A stretch of DNA of 64,000 bases from Caenimonas sp. SL110 (GCF_001044395.1 NZ_JANU01000023.1:1-64000); one strand, 5' to 3'; shown: positions 51,973 through 60,851, counted from the stretch's first letter. Notes: generated from the letters alone by a model not told the origin. Numbers and translations: made by a program.

Positions 51973-53190
51973 GTGGAACGGCAAGTGACCGACGCCCACG
52001 GCCCCCTGCATGGCATTCGCGTCATCGACGTGACGACGGTGATGCTCGGCCCCTATGCCACGCAGGTGCTGGGCGACATGGGCGCCGACGTCATCAAGAT
52101 CGAAGCGCCGCCCGCGGGCGATATCGCGCGCAACCTGGGCGTGGCACGCACGCCCGGCATGAGCGGCAGTTACCTCAACATGAACCGCAACAAGCGGTCG
52201 ATGGCGCTGGACCTCAAGCATCAGGCTGCAAAGGATGTGCTGCGCCAGCTGGTCGAATCGGCTGATGTGTTCATCCACAACATGCGGCCTGCCGCCATCG
52301 CGCGGCTGGGGTTCGGCTACGACGATGTTGCGAAGATGAGGCCAGGCATCGTCTATGTGGGCGCTTATGGCTTCGGCCAGGCCGGACCCTACCGTGACAA
52401 GCCTGCGCTCGATGATGCGATACAGGCAGCGTCGGGCCTTGCCAGCCTGTTCCAGCGCCAGGACGGCGCACCGCGCTATGTGCCCAGTGCCGTTGCGGAC
52501 AAGATCGTCGGGCTCACGGTGACGCAGGCCGTGCTCGCAGCGCTGGTTCACAAGGAGCGCACCGGACACGGCCAGTTTGTCGAAGTGCCCATGCTCGAAT
52601 CGCTGGTCGCCTTCAACCTGGTCGACCACCTGGGCGCGGGCGCTTATGCAGAGCCGCCCAACCAGATCGGCTATGCCCGTGCGGCTTCGCCTTCACGCCG
52701 GCCGTTTCGCACGAAGGACGGTTACGTCTGCATGCTGCCTTATGACGACCGCCAGGTGCTGGCTTTCCTGAAAGCCATTGGCCGACCCGAGCTGATGGCG
52801 CACGAGCACATGTGCAGCTATGCAGCGCGCGCAAAACATCCCGAATCGTTCTATGACCTGATCCATGAAGTGTCGCCGGGCAAGACGACGCTCGAGTGGC
52901 TGGCGCTGTGCGACGCCGCGCAGATCCCTAGCATGCCCATCGTGGACATAGCGGACCTGCCGCAGGACGAGCATCTGGCAGCTGTGGGCATGTTCGAGCC
53001 GCACACGCACCCCACCGAAGGCAAGACCCGGCTGGTGCGTTCTCCCATTGGTTTTTCGCGCTCGCCTGCATCGATTCGCAGGCCCGCTCCGAGGTTTGGC
53101 GAGCACAGCATCGAGTTGCTGCGCGAGGCGGGTTGCGATGAAGCACAGATTGATGCGCTGCTTGCCGGTGGCGCGGTGTTGTCTGCCTGA
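51973..53190 (+). CDS. class III (CaiB/BaiF-type) CoA-transferase
   Basis: 405 residues from the GTG at 51973 (a GTG at 51985 is an alternative). Family motifs LHGIRVIDVTTVMLGPYATQ, DMGADVIKIEAP, NRNKRSMALDL and GAYGFGQAGPYR, with the putative catalytic Asp in SAVADKIVG (D176). It probably activates the acid captured by the next gene's Bug receptor. Part of the SDR / CoA-transferase / Bug / MFS operon. Confidence 0.86.
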   Translation: MERQVTDAHGPLHGIRVIDVTTVMLGPYATQVLGDMGADVIKIEAPPAGDIARNLGVARTPGMSGSYLNMNRNKRSMALDLKHQAAKDVLRQLVESADVFIHNMRPAAIARLGFGYDDVAKMRPGIVYVGAYGFGQAGPYRDKPALDDAIQAASGLASLFQRQDGAPRYVPSAVADKIVGLTVTQAVLAALVHKERTGHGQFVEVPMLESLVAFNLVDHLGAGAYAEPPNQIGYARAASPSRRPFRTKDGYVCMLPYDDRQVLAFLKAIGRPELMAHEHMCSYAARAKHPESFYDLIHEVSPGKTTLEWLALCDAAQIPSMPIVDIADLPQDEHLAAVGMFEPHTHPTEGKTRLVRSPIGFSRSPASIRRPAPRFGEHSIELLREAGCDEAQIDALLAGGAVLSA

Positions 53191-53217
53191 AAAGGATTTG
53201 AAGAAGGAGTGAAAACC

Positions 53218-54192
53218 ATGCGCAACTTGCAATGGCTCAAGCGATTTTTCCTGGCTGCATCTGTGTTGCCTGGCCTGGCCTTCGCGCAGGCGTGGCCCAG
53301 CAAGCCCATCAGGTTCGTGGTTCCTCTGCTGGCAGGCGGCAGCGTGGACCAGACGGCGCGCTTTTTCGCGACCGAGTTGGGCAAGACCATCGGCCAGGCC
53401 GTGGTTGTCGAGAACGTGCCCGGCGGCAACGGGGCGATCGGGCTGGATCGGGTGGCGAAGTCTGCTGCCGACGGCTACACCTTCGTCGTCACCGCCAACA
53501 GCTTCCAGACCATCAGCCCGCACCTGTCGGAGGCGCCGCTGCCCTACGACACCACGCGTGACTTCACACCCGTGGCGGGCTTTGTCACCGTGTCGCACAT
53601 CATCCTGGCCAGGCCGACACTGCCTGCGAACACCTTGCCTGAACTGGTCGCGCTGGCCAGGGCAACACCTGCGGGCCTGAACCACGGGGCGGCATCGGCA
53701 ACGGGTGCTTCGTATCTGGCTTCGGTGCTGTTCGCGCGCCGCGCCGGCATCAAGTTCACCGATGTGTTCTACAAGGGCGCAGGCGGTGTGTACAACGACC
53801 TGATGGGCGGGCATATCGATGTGTTCTTCGATTCGCTGGGTTCTGCCGTGCCGCTGATTGCATCGGGCAAGGTCAAGGCGATTGCGACCACGATGGAAAA
53901 GCGCCATCCGCTCACGCCCACCGTGCCGACAGTCGCTGAAAGCTATCCGGGCTTTGACACATCGGGCTGGTACGCACTCTATGGTCCTGCGAAGCTGCCG
54001 CCTGAAGTGGTGACCAAGCTCAACGCAGAAGTGCGCCGGATCCAGTCGTCGCCGGAGTTCCTGACGTTTGCGAAGACCTACGGCTACGAAGCGATGTCAG
54101 GCAATGCGGCCTCGCTCGCAGCGGTGCAGGCCAGGGAGCTTGCGCAGTGGGGCGAGATCGCCAAGGTGTTGACCGCACCAAAGGCGAAGTGA
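53218..54192 (+). CDS. Bug-family periplasmic substrate-binding protein
   Basis: 324 residues, strong ribosome site AAGGAG before the ATG at 53218. Signal peptide 1-23 (ending GLAFA-QA), then WPSKPIRFVVPLLAGGSVDQTAR, VFYKGAGG and TPTVPTVAESYPGF. The stop overlaps the GTG of the MFS transporter, so receptor and permease are coupled, an unusual combination because Bug proteins normally serve TctAB transporters. Confidence 0.9.
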   Translation: MRNLQWLKRFFLAASVLPGLAFAQAWPSKPIRFVVPLLAGGSVDQTARFFATELGKTIGQAVVVENVPGGNGAIGLDRVAKSAADGYTFVVTANSFQTISPHLSEAPLPYDTTRDFTPVAGFVTVSHIILARPTLPANTLPELVALARATPAGLNHGAASATGASYLASVLFARRAGIKFTDVFYKGAGGVYNDLMGGHIDVFFDSLGSAVPLIASGKVKAIATTMEKRHPLTPTVPTVAESYPGFDTSGWYALYGPAKLPPEVVTKLNAEVRRIQSSPEFLTFAKTYGYEAMSGNAASLAAVQARELAQWGEIAKVLTAPKAK

Positions 54193-55436
54193 CCAGGCGC
54201 GTCTTCTACGGCTGGCGGATTGCCGCAGCAGGCGCGGGGCTTCAGTTCCTCTACAGCGCGCTGCTGCTGCACGCCTTCGGCGCATACGTTGCCGTTCTGT
54301 CCGATGAATTGGGCTGGAGCAAGACCGCTCTGGCCGGTGGCGCTGCGATCCAGTCGCTCGAAGGCGCATTGATAGGCCCGCTGCTCGGCTGGCTGATCGA
54401 CCGTTTCGGCCCTCGCCTGATGGTGCGCGCCGGTGTGCTTGTCCTGGCCCTGGGCTTTTTTCTTCTGGCGCGGGTGGAGACCGTCACCGGGTTTTATGTA
54501 TCGATGGTGTCGGTCGCCATTGGCGCGAGCCTGTGCGGCTACTTTCCGCTGTCGGTGGCGCTGGTGCATTTCTTTCGCAATCGCAGGGCGCGGGCGCTGT
54601 CCGTCATGGCGCTGGGCATCGCAGCAGGCGGCCTGGCCTTGCCAGCCATCGGCTGGTCGATGGTGACCTTCGGCTGGCGCTCTACCGCGCTCGGCTCGGG
54701 CCTGATTGCCCTGGTGATCGGGTGGCCGCTGGCCAGCGTCGTTCGCGGCAGTCCTGCTGAAGTGGGCGAGCAGGTCGACGGTGTGCCTGCCGGTGAGCAG
54801 CGCAGTGAAGCCGCAGAGTCAGAAGCGCTGCGCCGCGAGTTCACCGCACCGCAGGCGCTTCGCACACAGGCGTTCTGGTTGCTGGGAGTCGCGCACGCGC
54901 TCGCACTGCTGGTGGTGACCGCCGTCAATGTGCACGCCATCTCGCACATGAAGGAAGGACTGGGCTATTCGCTGGCGCAGGCGTCGTTTGTCATCACGCT
55001 GATGACGGCGGCGCAGGCCGGTGGCATCTTGCTGGGCGCGCTGCTCGGTGACCAGTGGGAAAAGCGCCATGTGGCTGCGGCATGCATGGTCGGTCACATG
55101 GTCGGCCTGTTGATGCTGACCTTCGCGTTCCATCCGGCGATGCTGGTCGGATTTGCGTTGGTGCACGGCGTTGCCTGGGGGCTGCGCGGGCCGTTCATGC
55201 AGGCCTTGCGCGCGGACTACTTCGGGCTGAAGTCGATCGGGATGATCCTGGGGCTGTCGGCGGTGCTGATCGCTGTGGGGCAGGTGGCAGGGCCGCTGGT
55301 TGCAGGGGTGATGGCCGACCTGACGGGGTCTTATCGCAGCGGCTTTGTCCTGCTGGCCTTGCTCGCAGGATCAGGCTCGGTGATGTTCATGCTGGCAAAA
55401 AAGCCGGTGCTGGCAGAGCCGGCGACGAAGATTTAA
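54189..55436 (+). CDS. MFS transporter (monocarboxylate/oxalate-formate antiporter-like)
   Basis: 415 residues and 12 predicted transmembrane helices, with the cytoplasmic loop 2-3 motif LIDRFGPRLM and the central hydrophilic loop (residues about 195-230). Opening FYGWRIAAAGAGLQFLYSALLLHAFGAY fits the OFA/monocarboxylate branch. The GTG start at 54189 overlaps the Bug stop (GTGA). Likely moves the carboxylate degraded by this operon. Confidence 0.83.
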   Translation: MTRRVFYGWRIAAAGAGLQFLYSALLLHAFGAYVAVLSDELGWSKTALAGGAAIQSLEGALIGPLLGWLIDRFGPRLMVRAGVLVLALGFFLLARVETVTGFYVSMVSVAIGASLCGYFPLSVALVHFFRNRRARALSVMALGIAAGGLALPAIGWSMVTFGWRSTALGSGLIALVIGWPLASVVRGSPAEVGEQVDGVPAGEQRSEAAESEALRREFTAPQALRTQAFWLLGVAHALALLVVTAVNVHAISHMKEGLGYSLAQASFVITLMTAAQAGGILLGALLGDQWEKRHVAAACMVGHMVGLLMLTFAFHPAMLVGFALVHGVAWGLRGPFMQALRADYFGLKSIGMILGLSAVLIAVGQVAGPLVAGVMADLTGSYRSGFVLLALLAGSGSVMFMLAKKPVLAEPATKI

Positions 55437-55777
55437 CCGACCAGTGGGCTGGGCCGCGACGACATGCCGCCGGGCAGGAGCCCGCGGAACTGCGCGGTGA
55501 TGGATGCCAGCTTTTCGCGCGCGATGCGCTCGTCATGGATCGCCGCCAGTGCAGCCATCAGGTCGCCGCGCAGGTACCACAGCGACTCGATGTCGGTGGC
55601 GTAGCGAATCTTGCGGACGATGGCGGGTGAATGAGAAGAAGCGTCGTCGCCCAGCGAGGCGAGCATGGATTCGCGAATGTCTTCAGTGCCGTTGTCGAGT
55701 ACCGTGTCCGAGGGGGTCGACCTCAGGTTGCCGAGCAGTCCGTAGAAGCTGTTTTTGAGGGTCTGCTTCAGTGCCAT
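55433..55777 (-). CDS. small conserved protein of unknown function
   Basis: 114 residues, soluble and helical, with no signal peptide or membrane segment (ALKQTLKNSFYGLLGNLRS ... KIRYATDIESLWYLRGDLMAAL). Contains an RGDLMAALAAIHDERIAREKL segment, probably amphipathic. I recognise no domain. Convergent with the MFS gene with a 4-base overlap of stops. Confidence 0.6.
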   Translation of the reverse strand: MALKQTLKNSFYGLLGNLRSTPSDTVLDNGTEDIRESMLASLGDDASSHSPAIVRKIRYATDIESLWYLRGDLMAALAAIHDERIAREKLASITAQFRGLLPGGMSSRPSPLVG

Positions 55778-55970
55778 TGGAGGGGATTGCCGCTTTGAGT
55801 TCTGGAGAGGTATTGACGAAATGTACTTTATGGCTGAGCCACTTGCACGCGCTGTAGGACGCCGCCCTGAGTTGCGTTCAAATTTGTCGCGCCAGCCTGC
55901 CGCGGGTGGCGGCCAGGTCGCACTGGTTGCGATGAACGAGATGCGGTCACGGGGGCTGCACAGAGCCCGG

Positions 55971-56909
55971 TCACTCGCGCTGGGTCCTGGATGCGTTCAG
56001 ATGAATCTTGAGATCAGGCCGTGAAGCAGCGTCCGGCGGCAGCTGGCTGAATTCGTTGTCCACCAGGAATTGCATCAGGGTCCTCATGGCCGGGTCTGCA
56101 TGGGTGCTCGCCAGCGCGCGACAGACGCCCATGAGCTGCCCGGCCAGAGCCTTCTGGAAGGGAGTGGTTTCGGCCTCGACCACCATCGCCAGGTCGATGC
56201 ACCGCTCGCCGATGACTTGCGCCGCGTCTTGCACGAGCCCCAGGCTGGAAAGGTCTGCATGCAACCTGGTGATGTCGGCTGAAATATCAATCGCACTCTG
56301 GGCGAGCGACGTGGTGTCGCGAGCTGCTATGAACACGCCAGGGAATTGCATCGTCAGCTCCGTCAGCGCGTCTTCAATGTCTTCCATCAGTTCTTTCTTG
56401 ATGGTGACGTCTGGATAGTTGAAAACCTTGTGCTGCAACTCGATGAACTGTCGCGCCACTGAGAGGCGCTCGCAGCCCTGGGCGTTCAGCTTCAACTGGT
56501 CGATCCTGTTGCGGGTCATGCGTGCGGCAGACGCATCCGCAGAATCCTGGCGAACCGGCATGCGCGTGATGGTGTGCAAGGCAGCTGCAATCTCCGGTGC
56601 AAAGGCATGTCGGGTCAGCTCGTGCTGCAGCCGGGTCTTCAGGTACCTCAGTGCGCCGGCGTCAGGTCCAAAGTCGCGGTTAAGGGCCTTGTAAAGCTCT
56701 TTGACGTCCTCCAGAAATGCAGCGCCGCCGCCCTTGTCCAGTTCGCTTATGCGATCGTTACAAAACAGATCCTTGATGGATGCGCGAAAGCGATCCACCA
56801 CCTCCTGTGTCAGAGCGTGCACAGGCGGCCCGGACAGATGGCCTGGCCGCAGCCGGACTGGAGCCGTGGTGGGACTTCGGAGGGTATGCAGCGCGGAGGC
56901 AGGACGCAT
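55971..56909 (-). CDS. hypothetical all-helical protein (possible secreted effector)
   Basis: 312 residues without recognised domain, signal peptide or membrane helix. The first 35 residues are rich in Ser, Thr, Pro and Arg and contain no acidic residue; the rest is helical and charged (FRASIKDLFCNDRISELDKGG, YPDVTIKKELMEDIEDALTEL). Such an N-terminus is typical of type III secretion signals. A near-consensus Hrp-like box lies upstream (56955-56982, minus strand). No secretion genes are in the window, so this is speculative. Confidence 0.6.
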   Translation of the reverse strand: MRPASALHTLRSPTTAPVRLRPGHLSGPPVHALTQEVVDRFRASIKDLFCNDRISELDKGGGAAFLEDVKELYKALNRDFGPDAGALRYLKTRLQHELTRHAFAPEIAAALHTITRMPVRQDSADASAARMTRNRIDQLKLNAQGCERLSVARQFIELQHKVFNYPDVTIKKELMEDIEDALTELTMQFPGVFIAARDTTSLAQSAIDISADITRLHADLSSLGLVQDAAQVIGERCIDLAMVVEAETTPFQKALAGQLMGVCRALASTHADPAMRTLMQFLVDNEFSQLPPDAASRPDLKIHLNASRTQRE

Positions 56910-57011
56910 GGTGGTTCGCTTTCAGCAAGTAGGGTCTGGAGGTGCTCGACCGACTTGGTGACCGCATAATCAGGATCGTTCCAAATCCCTGCCAACCCAC
57001 GAGGCATTCAC

Positions 57012-57272
57012 GTGGCCACCTTCTACAAAACCAGTACCGTGTGGGTGCTGGACTTCACCTACGAGGGCCGGCCGCGGCGCTGGGTCAAGGCCTTCCCGAC
57101 AGGGGAGAACCCGCGCGCCGCATTCGAAGCCCAGATCGCCGAGCTCTATGGGCGGCGCGGACAGGTGGTGGATGTGCGGCTGGCCACTGCAGACGAAGAA
57201 ACACAGTTCCTGCGCGGGACCTTGCCCAAGAACGTCTTGTGCCCGACGGGCCGGGGCACGCCCCGCGTCTAG
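57012..57272 (+). CDS. small conserved protein of unknown function
   Basis: 86 residues, GTG start with GAGG 8 bases upstream. Opens ATFYKTSTVWVLDFTYEGRPRRWVKAF, with a basic central region and VVDVRLATADEETQFL near the end; it looks like a small mixed alpha/beta protein. No named function. Confidence 0.6.
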   Translation: MATFYKTSTVWVLDFTYEGRPRRWVKAFPTGENPRAAFEAQIAELYGRRGQVVDVRLATADEETQFLRGTLPKNVLCPTGRGTPRV

Positions 57273-57308
57273 CAGTTTTTGTCCAGCGTTCGGGTTGCAG
57301 CGGCTTTC

Positions 57309-57350
57309 ATGACCTGGATCAAACCAGGTTGGCCCGCGCAGGGGTATGTT
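57309..57350 (+). promoter_or_regulatory. FNR/ANR-type promoter
   Basis: On the minus strand 57309-57322 read TTGAT-ccag-GTCAT, one perfect FNR half-site and one with three of five matches. TATGTT at 57345-57350 is a good -10. The predicted start (about 57357) places the FNR-like site at about -41.5, the classical class II activation position, for the gene at 57378. A palindrome ACCTGG-atcaaa-CCAGGT overlaps the site. Confidence 0.5.
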
Positions 57351-57377
57351 TGGTTCCTACTCTGAACGGAACCCAAC

Positions 57378-57758
57378 ATGAGCTTGTTTCACGCAGTGGT
57401 CTGGACCGACCACCAGTCTGCCCAGGTCCTTCAATTCGACGCCGAGCATGTGCAGGCCGAGAAGATCAAGGCCCACACGCACTACACCAAGCAGCATGGC
57501 AGCGCAGTGCGCTCCGAGCACGAATTTTTCGGCGATGTCTGCACGGCGCTCGACGGCGTCGGCGAAGTGCTGGTGACCGGCTCCTCGACCGCGACTGCAG
57601 ACTTCCGTCACTACGCCGACAAGCACCGTCCGCAAACGGCCGCGCGCATCGTCGGCTATGAGGTGGTGGACCATCCGAGCGACAAGCAACTGGTGGCGCT
57701 TGCACGCAAGTATTTCCTCAAGCACGACCGCATGACAGGCACTGCAAAGCTGGATTGA
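57378..57758 (+). CDS. eRF1-like ('translational machinery') small protein
   Basis: 126 residues: MSLFHAVVWTDHQSAQVLQF, then a His-rich stretch KAHTHYTKQHGS, EHEFFGDVCTALDGVGEVLVTGSST and DKQLVALARKYFLKHDRM. Belongs to the small family related to the third domain of eRF1/Pelota, often annotated as translational machinery protein or host-factor-like; function is not established. Followed 7 bases later by an AhpD-like gene, and preceded by a probable anaerobic promoter. Confidence 0.65.
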   Translation: MSLFHAVVWTDHQSAQVLQFDAEHVQAEKIKAHTHYTKQHGSAVRSEHEFFGDVCTALDGVGEVLVTGSSTATADFRHYADKHRPQTAARIVGYEVVDHPSDKQLVALARKYFLKHDRMTGTAKLD

Positions 57759-57765
57759 GACGCAC

Positions 57766-58125
57766 ATGCAAAACAATAACGCCGGTTACCAGGACCTGAC
57801 CCAGGGTGTGACTGCTCGCCTGGGTAGCTTGCGCGCAGGTGCCCCGGGCATGATGAAGAGCTTCAGTGAACTGGGCCGCGCTGCCATGGCCGACGGTGCG
57901 CTGGACATGAAGACCAAGGAGCTGATGGCCCTGGCGCTGGGCGTGGCAGCGCACTGCGACGCCTGCATCGGCTATCACATGAAGACGCTGGTCAAGCTCG
58001 GTGTGACGAGGCAGGAAGTCGATGAGACCCTGGGCGTTGCGGTGTACATGGGCGGCGGTCCTTCGCTGATGTATGCAGCCAATGCGATCGCGGCCTTCGA
58101 TGAATTTTCGGGTGTCACGCCCTGA
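57766..58125 (+). CDS. carboxymuconolactone decarboxylase/AhpD-family protein
   Basis: 119 residues. The redox pair CDAC in GVAAHCDACIGYHMKTLVKLG, preceded by the conserved Glu (KTKELMALALG), matches the AhpD-like peroxidase-reductase fold. The Cys pair is intact. In operon with the eRF1-like gene, so probably induced at low oxygen. Overlaps the convergent intradiol dioxygenase by 11 bases. Confidence 0.85.
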   Translation: MQNNNAGYQDLTQGVTARLGSLRAGAPGMMKSFSELGRAAMADGALDMKTKELMALALGVAAHCDACIGYHMKTLVKLGVTRQEVDETLGVAVYMGGGPSLMYAANAIAAFDEFSGVTP

Positions 58126-58951
58126 GTGCAGGGTTGAGCACGAAGTCGAACGCCATCGCAAAGCTGCCATCGGCCTGCTCGACCCAGTCGCACACCAGTG
58201 ACTGGCGCACACCGAACACCGCGTCGGAGTCGAGGTAGTCGCTACCCTTGCGGAACACGTGCGTGATCAGGGTCTCGTAGCCCGGTGCCTTCACCATGAA
58301 GTGAAGGTGCGCAGGCCGCCAGGGGTGGCGGCCGGTGGCTTTGAGCATCTGGCCGACCGGCCCGTCGTGCGGAATCGCATACGGGACTGCGACGATGGTG
58401 CGAAAGTGAAAGCGTCCCTGCTCGTCGGCAGTGATGATGCCGCGCGCCTGCGCATGGCCCAGGTGTTCGTGCTGCACATCGTAGAGGCCTTCGTCGTCTG
58501 ACTGCCAGACGTCCAGCACGGCACCGGGCACCGGCTCGCCATCGAGATTGCGCACAGTGCCCCGCACCACGCACGGCCTGCCCTTGGCACCGTTGGCGAT
58601 GTCGTCGCCCAGCGCATAGTGCGGTGCACCTTCAACATGGAAAGGCCCGAACACGGTCGCTTCAGTACACCCCTGGGGCTTGGCATTGTTCCGCGCCACC
58701 GTCAGCATCGACAGGCCCAGCACATCCGACAGCAGGATGAACTCCTGCCGCTTGTCATCGGTGATGTGCCCGCAGCGGGTGAGAAAGTCGATGCCCTGGA
58801 ACCACTCCTGCTGCGTCAATTGAACGTCGCTTGCGAAGGCGTGCAGGTGCTGGACCAGGCTCGTCATGATCTGCTTGAGGCGCGGGTCCGGTGTGTCCGC
58901 GAAGCTGGCGATGACGGCTTCGGTGATGGGGCGCGGGTCGGTGTTGCGCAT
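58115..58951 (-). CDS. intradiol ring-cleavage dioxygenase (catechol/hydroxyquinol 1,2-dioxygenase type)
   Basis: 278 residues. N-terminal helical linker domain and a beta-sandwich with the non-haem Fe(III) ligands Y157 (LYDVQ), Y191 (VPYAIP), H215 and H217 (WRPAHLHF). The LDVWQSDDEGLYDVQ motif and length fit hydroxyquinol 1,2-dioxygenase slightly better than catechol 1,2-dioxygenase, but the substrate cannot be fixed from sequence. Divergent from an AraC regulator that probably controls it. Confidence 0.9.
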   Translation of the reverse strand: MRNTDPRPITEAVIASFADTPDPRLKQIMTSLVQHLHAFASDVQLTQQEWFQGIDFLTRCGHITDDKRQEFILLSDVLGLSMLTVARNNAKPQGCTEATVFGPFHVEGAPHYALGDDIANGAKGRPCVVRGTVRNLDGEPVPGAVLDVWQSDDEGLYDVQHEHLGHAQARGIITADEQGRFHFRTIVAVPYAIPHDGPVGQMLKATGRHPWRPAHLHFMVKAPGYETLITHVFRKGSDYLDSDAVFGVRQSLVCDWVEQADGSFAMAFDFVLNPALRA

Positions 58952-59123
58952 GGGGGGGCCTGTGAAGTGAGGAGACTGGCACCTGAGGATAGCGGGGCAG
59001 GGACTGCGCGGACCAAAGCAAACTCACGAGGTCGGAGTTGAATGATCTGTGGTGCGCTTTTCGAAGATACTCGTGCCATGTCCATGGTATCGGTGCATTC
59101 TTCTCGCTGTCCCTGCATTTGAG

Positions 59124-60161
59124 ATGGCGACCATTTCTTCCTATTACTTCCGTGAGGCCATCAAGGGCGCCGCGCGGCGGGGCGTAGATACCGGAAAGCT
59201 CCTGGAGTCTGCAGGGGTCGCGCCCACACTGCTGGACGACCCGTTGGCCCGGGGTGATGTGCGCGCGATGGCGCGACTGGTCCAGCAGGTCTGGTACGCG
59301 CTCGACGACGAATTCATGGGCTTTACCGAAGACCGCGCCAAGGTCGGGTTGTTCGGTCTCATGACGCGGTTCATCGTGCCTTGCGAATCGCTGGAGCAGG
59401 TGCTGCAGGCTGGTGTCCGGTTTTACAACCTGACTCGAACCGATGTCTATCTGGGTCTGACGCGTTCCGGCGACGAAGCCGTTTTCGAGGCCAGCTTCTC
59501 GCGACCCGATCTCGACCCCAATCACTACTTCATGGAATTCTGGATGGTGATCTGGCACCGGTTGGCCGGGTGGATCACAGGCGCGCCGCTTCCGTTGCGC
59601 TGGGCGTCATTCACGTTCAGCGAGCCCACCGCGAACGTCGAGGAATTCAAGTACATGTTTCCTTGCGAGCAGCGCTTCGAACGGCCTGCGAACTGTTTCG
59701 CCTTCGATGACAAGTACCTCAGGCTTCCTGTGGTGCGCACGAAGGCCGAGCTCAAGGCGATGCTCAAGGCTGCGCCGCTCATGTGGTTGACGATGCCTTC
59801 AAGCGACCTCGGCCTGGTGCGCCGGGTGCGGGCAACCTTGCTGCCCAAGCCGTCGCAGCCCGTCGAATTCCCAAGCATCGAAGTCGTTGCAGAGCGCTTG
59901 CACACGACACCGCAGACGCTGCGTCGAAAGCTCAAGCGCGAGGGCAGCAGCTACGGGGAGATCAAGGAAAACATCCGGCGCGACATCGCCATCCAGAAGG
60001 TGCTCAAGGGCAACGCCCGCATCGAAGACATCGCTGTTTCTGTTGGCTACGCGGAGACGCGCTCGTTCACGAGGGCGTTTCATCAGTGGACGGGCTACAG
60101 CCCCCTGCAATACCGGCAGAACTTCCAGCAGTCCGCGCGCTCAACCGATCTGCTCTCCTAG
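59124..60161 (+). CDS. AraC-family transcriptional regulator
   Basis: 345 residues from the ATG at 59124 (longer frame open to 59049, but this ATG begins the conserved MATISSYYFREAIKGA). N-terminal arabinose-binding-like domain of the OruR/ArgR subgroup, C-terminal double HTH (VVAERLHTTPQTLRRKLKREGSS...IEDIAVSVGYAETRSFTRAFHQWTGYSPLQYR). Divergent from the dioxygenase gene, so it probably regulates aromatic degradation. Confidence 0.86.
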   Translation: MATISSYYFREAIKGAARRGVDTGKLLESAGVAPTLLDDPLARGDVRAMARLVQQVWYALDDEFMGFTEDRAKVGLFGLMTRFIVPCESLEQVLQAGVRFYNLTRTDVYLGLTRSGDEAVFEASFSRPDLDPNHYFMEFWMVIWHRLAGWITGAPLPLRWASFTFSEPTANVEEFKYMFPCEQRFERPANCFAFDDKYLRLPVVRTKAELKAMLKAAPLMWLTMPSSDLGLVRRVRATLLPKPSQPVEFPSIEVVAERLHTTPQTLRRKLKREGSSYGEIKENIRRDIAIQKVLKGNARIEDIAVSVGYAETRSFTRAFHQWTGYSPLQYRQNFQQSARSTDLLS

Positions 60162-60171
60162 CTGTCCAGCG

Positions 60172-60843
60172 TTAGCTGGACAGTGCCGGCACGCCATGCG
60201 ACTGCCGCCATCGACCGAGCAACGCGCGGGTGCGGGGCGCGACCTGTACACCGTAGCGTGCCCCCAGTGCTTCCACTGCGTCCATCGCGCTCGAATCGTC
60301 GACGTCCAGAGCCAGTGACGCAACCGGTTCTGTGACACAGGCCGCGCCAGCCCGGGCCGCAGCGCGTTGATGGCGCGCGAGGCTGTCGCGCCCGAACTGC
60401 AACGTGATGCGCATCGGCAGGTTGCACATGAGGGCATTCGTGCCGCAGGCGGCAGCGTCCGGCACCAGTACCAGCGCCTGCGAGTTTCGGTGAGTGTCGA
60501 TGAGCGCCTGCAGGTCGCACGCACGTGCCAGGGGGAGATCACCATGAAGCACGAGCACGCGATCTTCACCGCGTTCGGCCAGGTGCTGCAACGCCTGCGT
60601 CACGGCCTCGTTCAAGCCGGTGCCGGGATCGGCGAGAACCGTCGCACGGTTGCCTAGCCTTTGCGCGAGGCCGGGTTGCGCGCTGACAACAGCCACACCC
60701 GAGAGTCCGCGAACCTGCGCAACCTCTGCCAGAAGGTCTTCGAGCATGGCGAGTGCAATCGCTTCTCGCTGTGCAGGAGCAAGGCGCGATGCGAGTCGCG
60801 ATTTGGCGGCGTCGAACCGCTTGACCGGTATCAGGACATGCAT
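60172..60843 (-). CDS. cofC: 2-phospho-L-lactate / 3PG guanylyltransferase (CofC)
   Basis: 223 residues. CofC/FbiD nucleotidyltransferase: IPVKRFDAAKSRLASRLAP, VLADPGTGLNEAVTQAL, LVLHGDLPLA and VPDAAACGTNAL. It transfers GMP to phospholactate (or 3-phosphoglycerate) in coenzyme F420 biosynthesis. F420 is uncommon in Betaproteobacteria, and no other cof/fbi gene is present in the window. Lies 8 bases downstream of the racemase-like gene, so it is in that operon. Confidence 0.85.
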   Translation of the reverse strand: MHVLIPVKRFDAAKSRLASRLAPAQREAIALAMLEDLLAEVAQVRGLSGVAVVSAQPGLAQRLGNRATVLADPGTGLNEAVTQALQHLAERGEDRVLVLHGDLPLARACDLQALIDTHRNSQALVLVPDAAACGTNALMCNLPMRITLQFGRDSLARHQRAAARAGAACVTEPVASLALDVDDSSAMDAVEALGARYGVQVAPRTRALLGRWRQSHGVPALSS

Positions 60844-60851
60844 CGCGGTCC

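Noticed and set aside
55755-56024. 89-codon plus-strand frame between two hypothetical genes
   Set aside because: Overlaps the 5' end of one and the 3' end of the other gene, has poor ribosome site and composition like a shadow frame.
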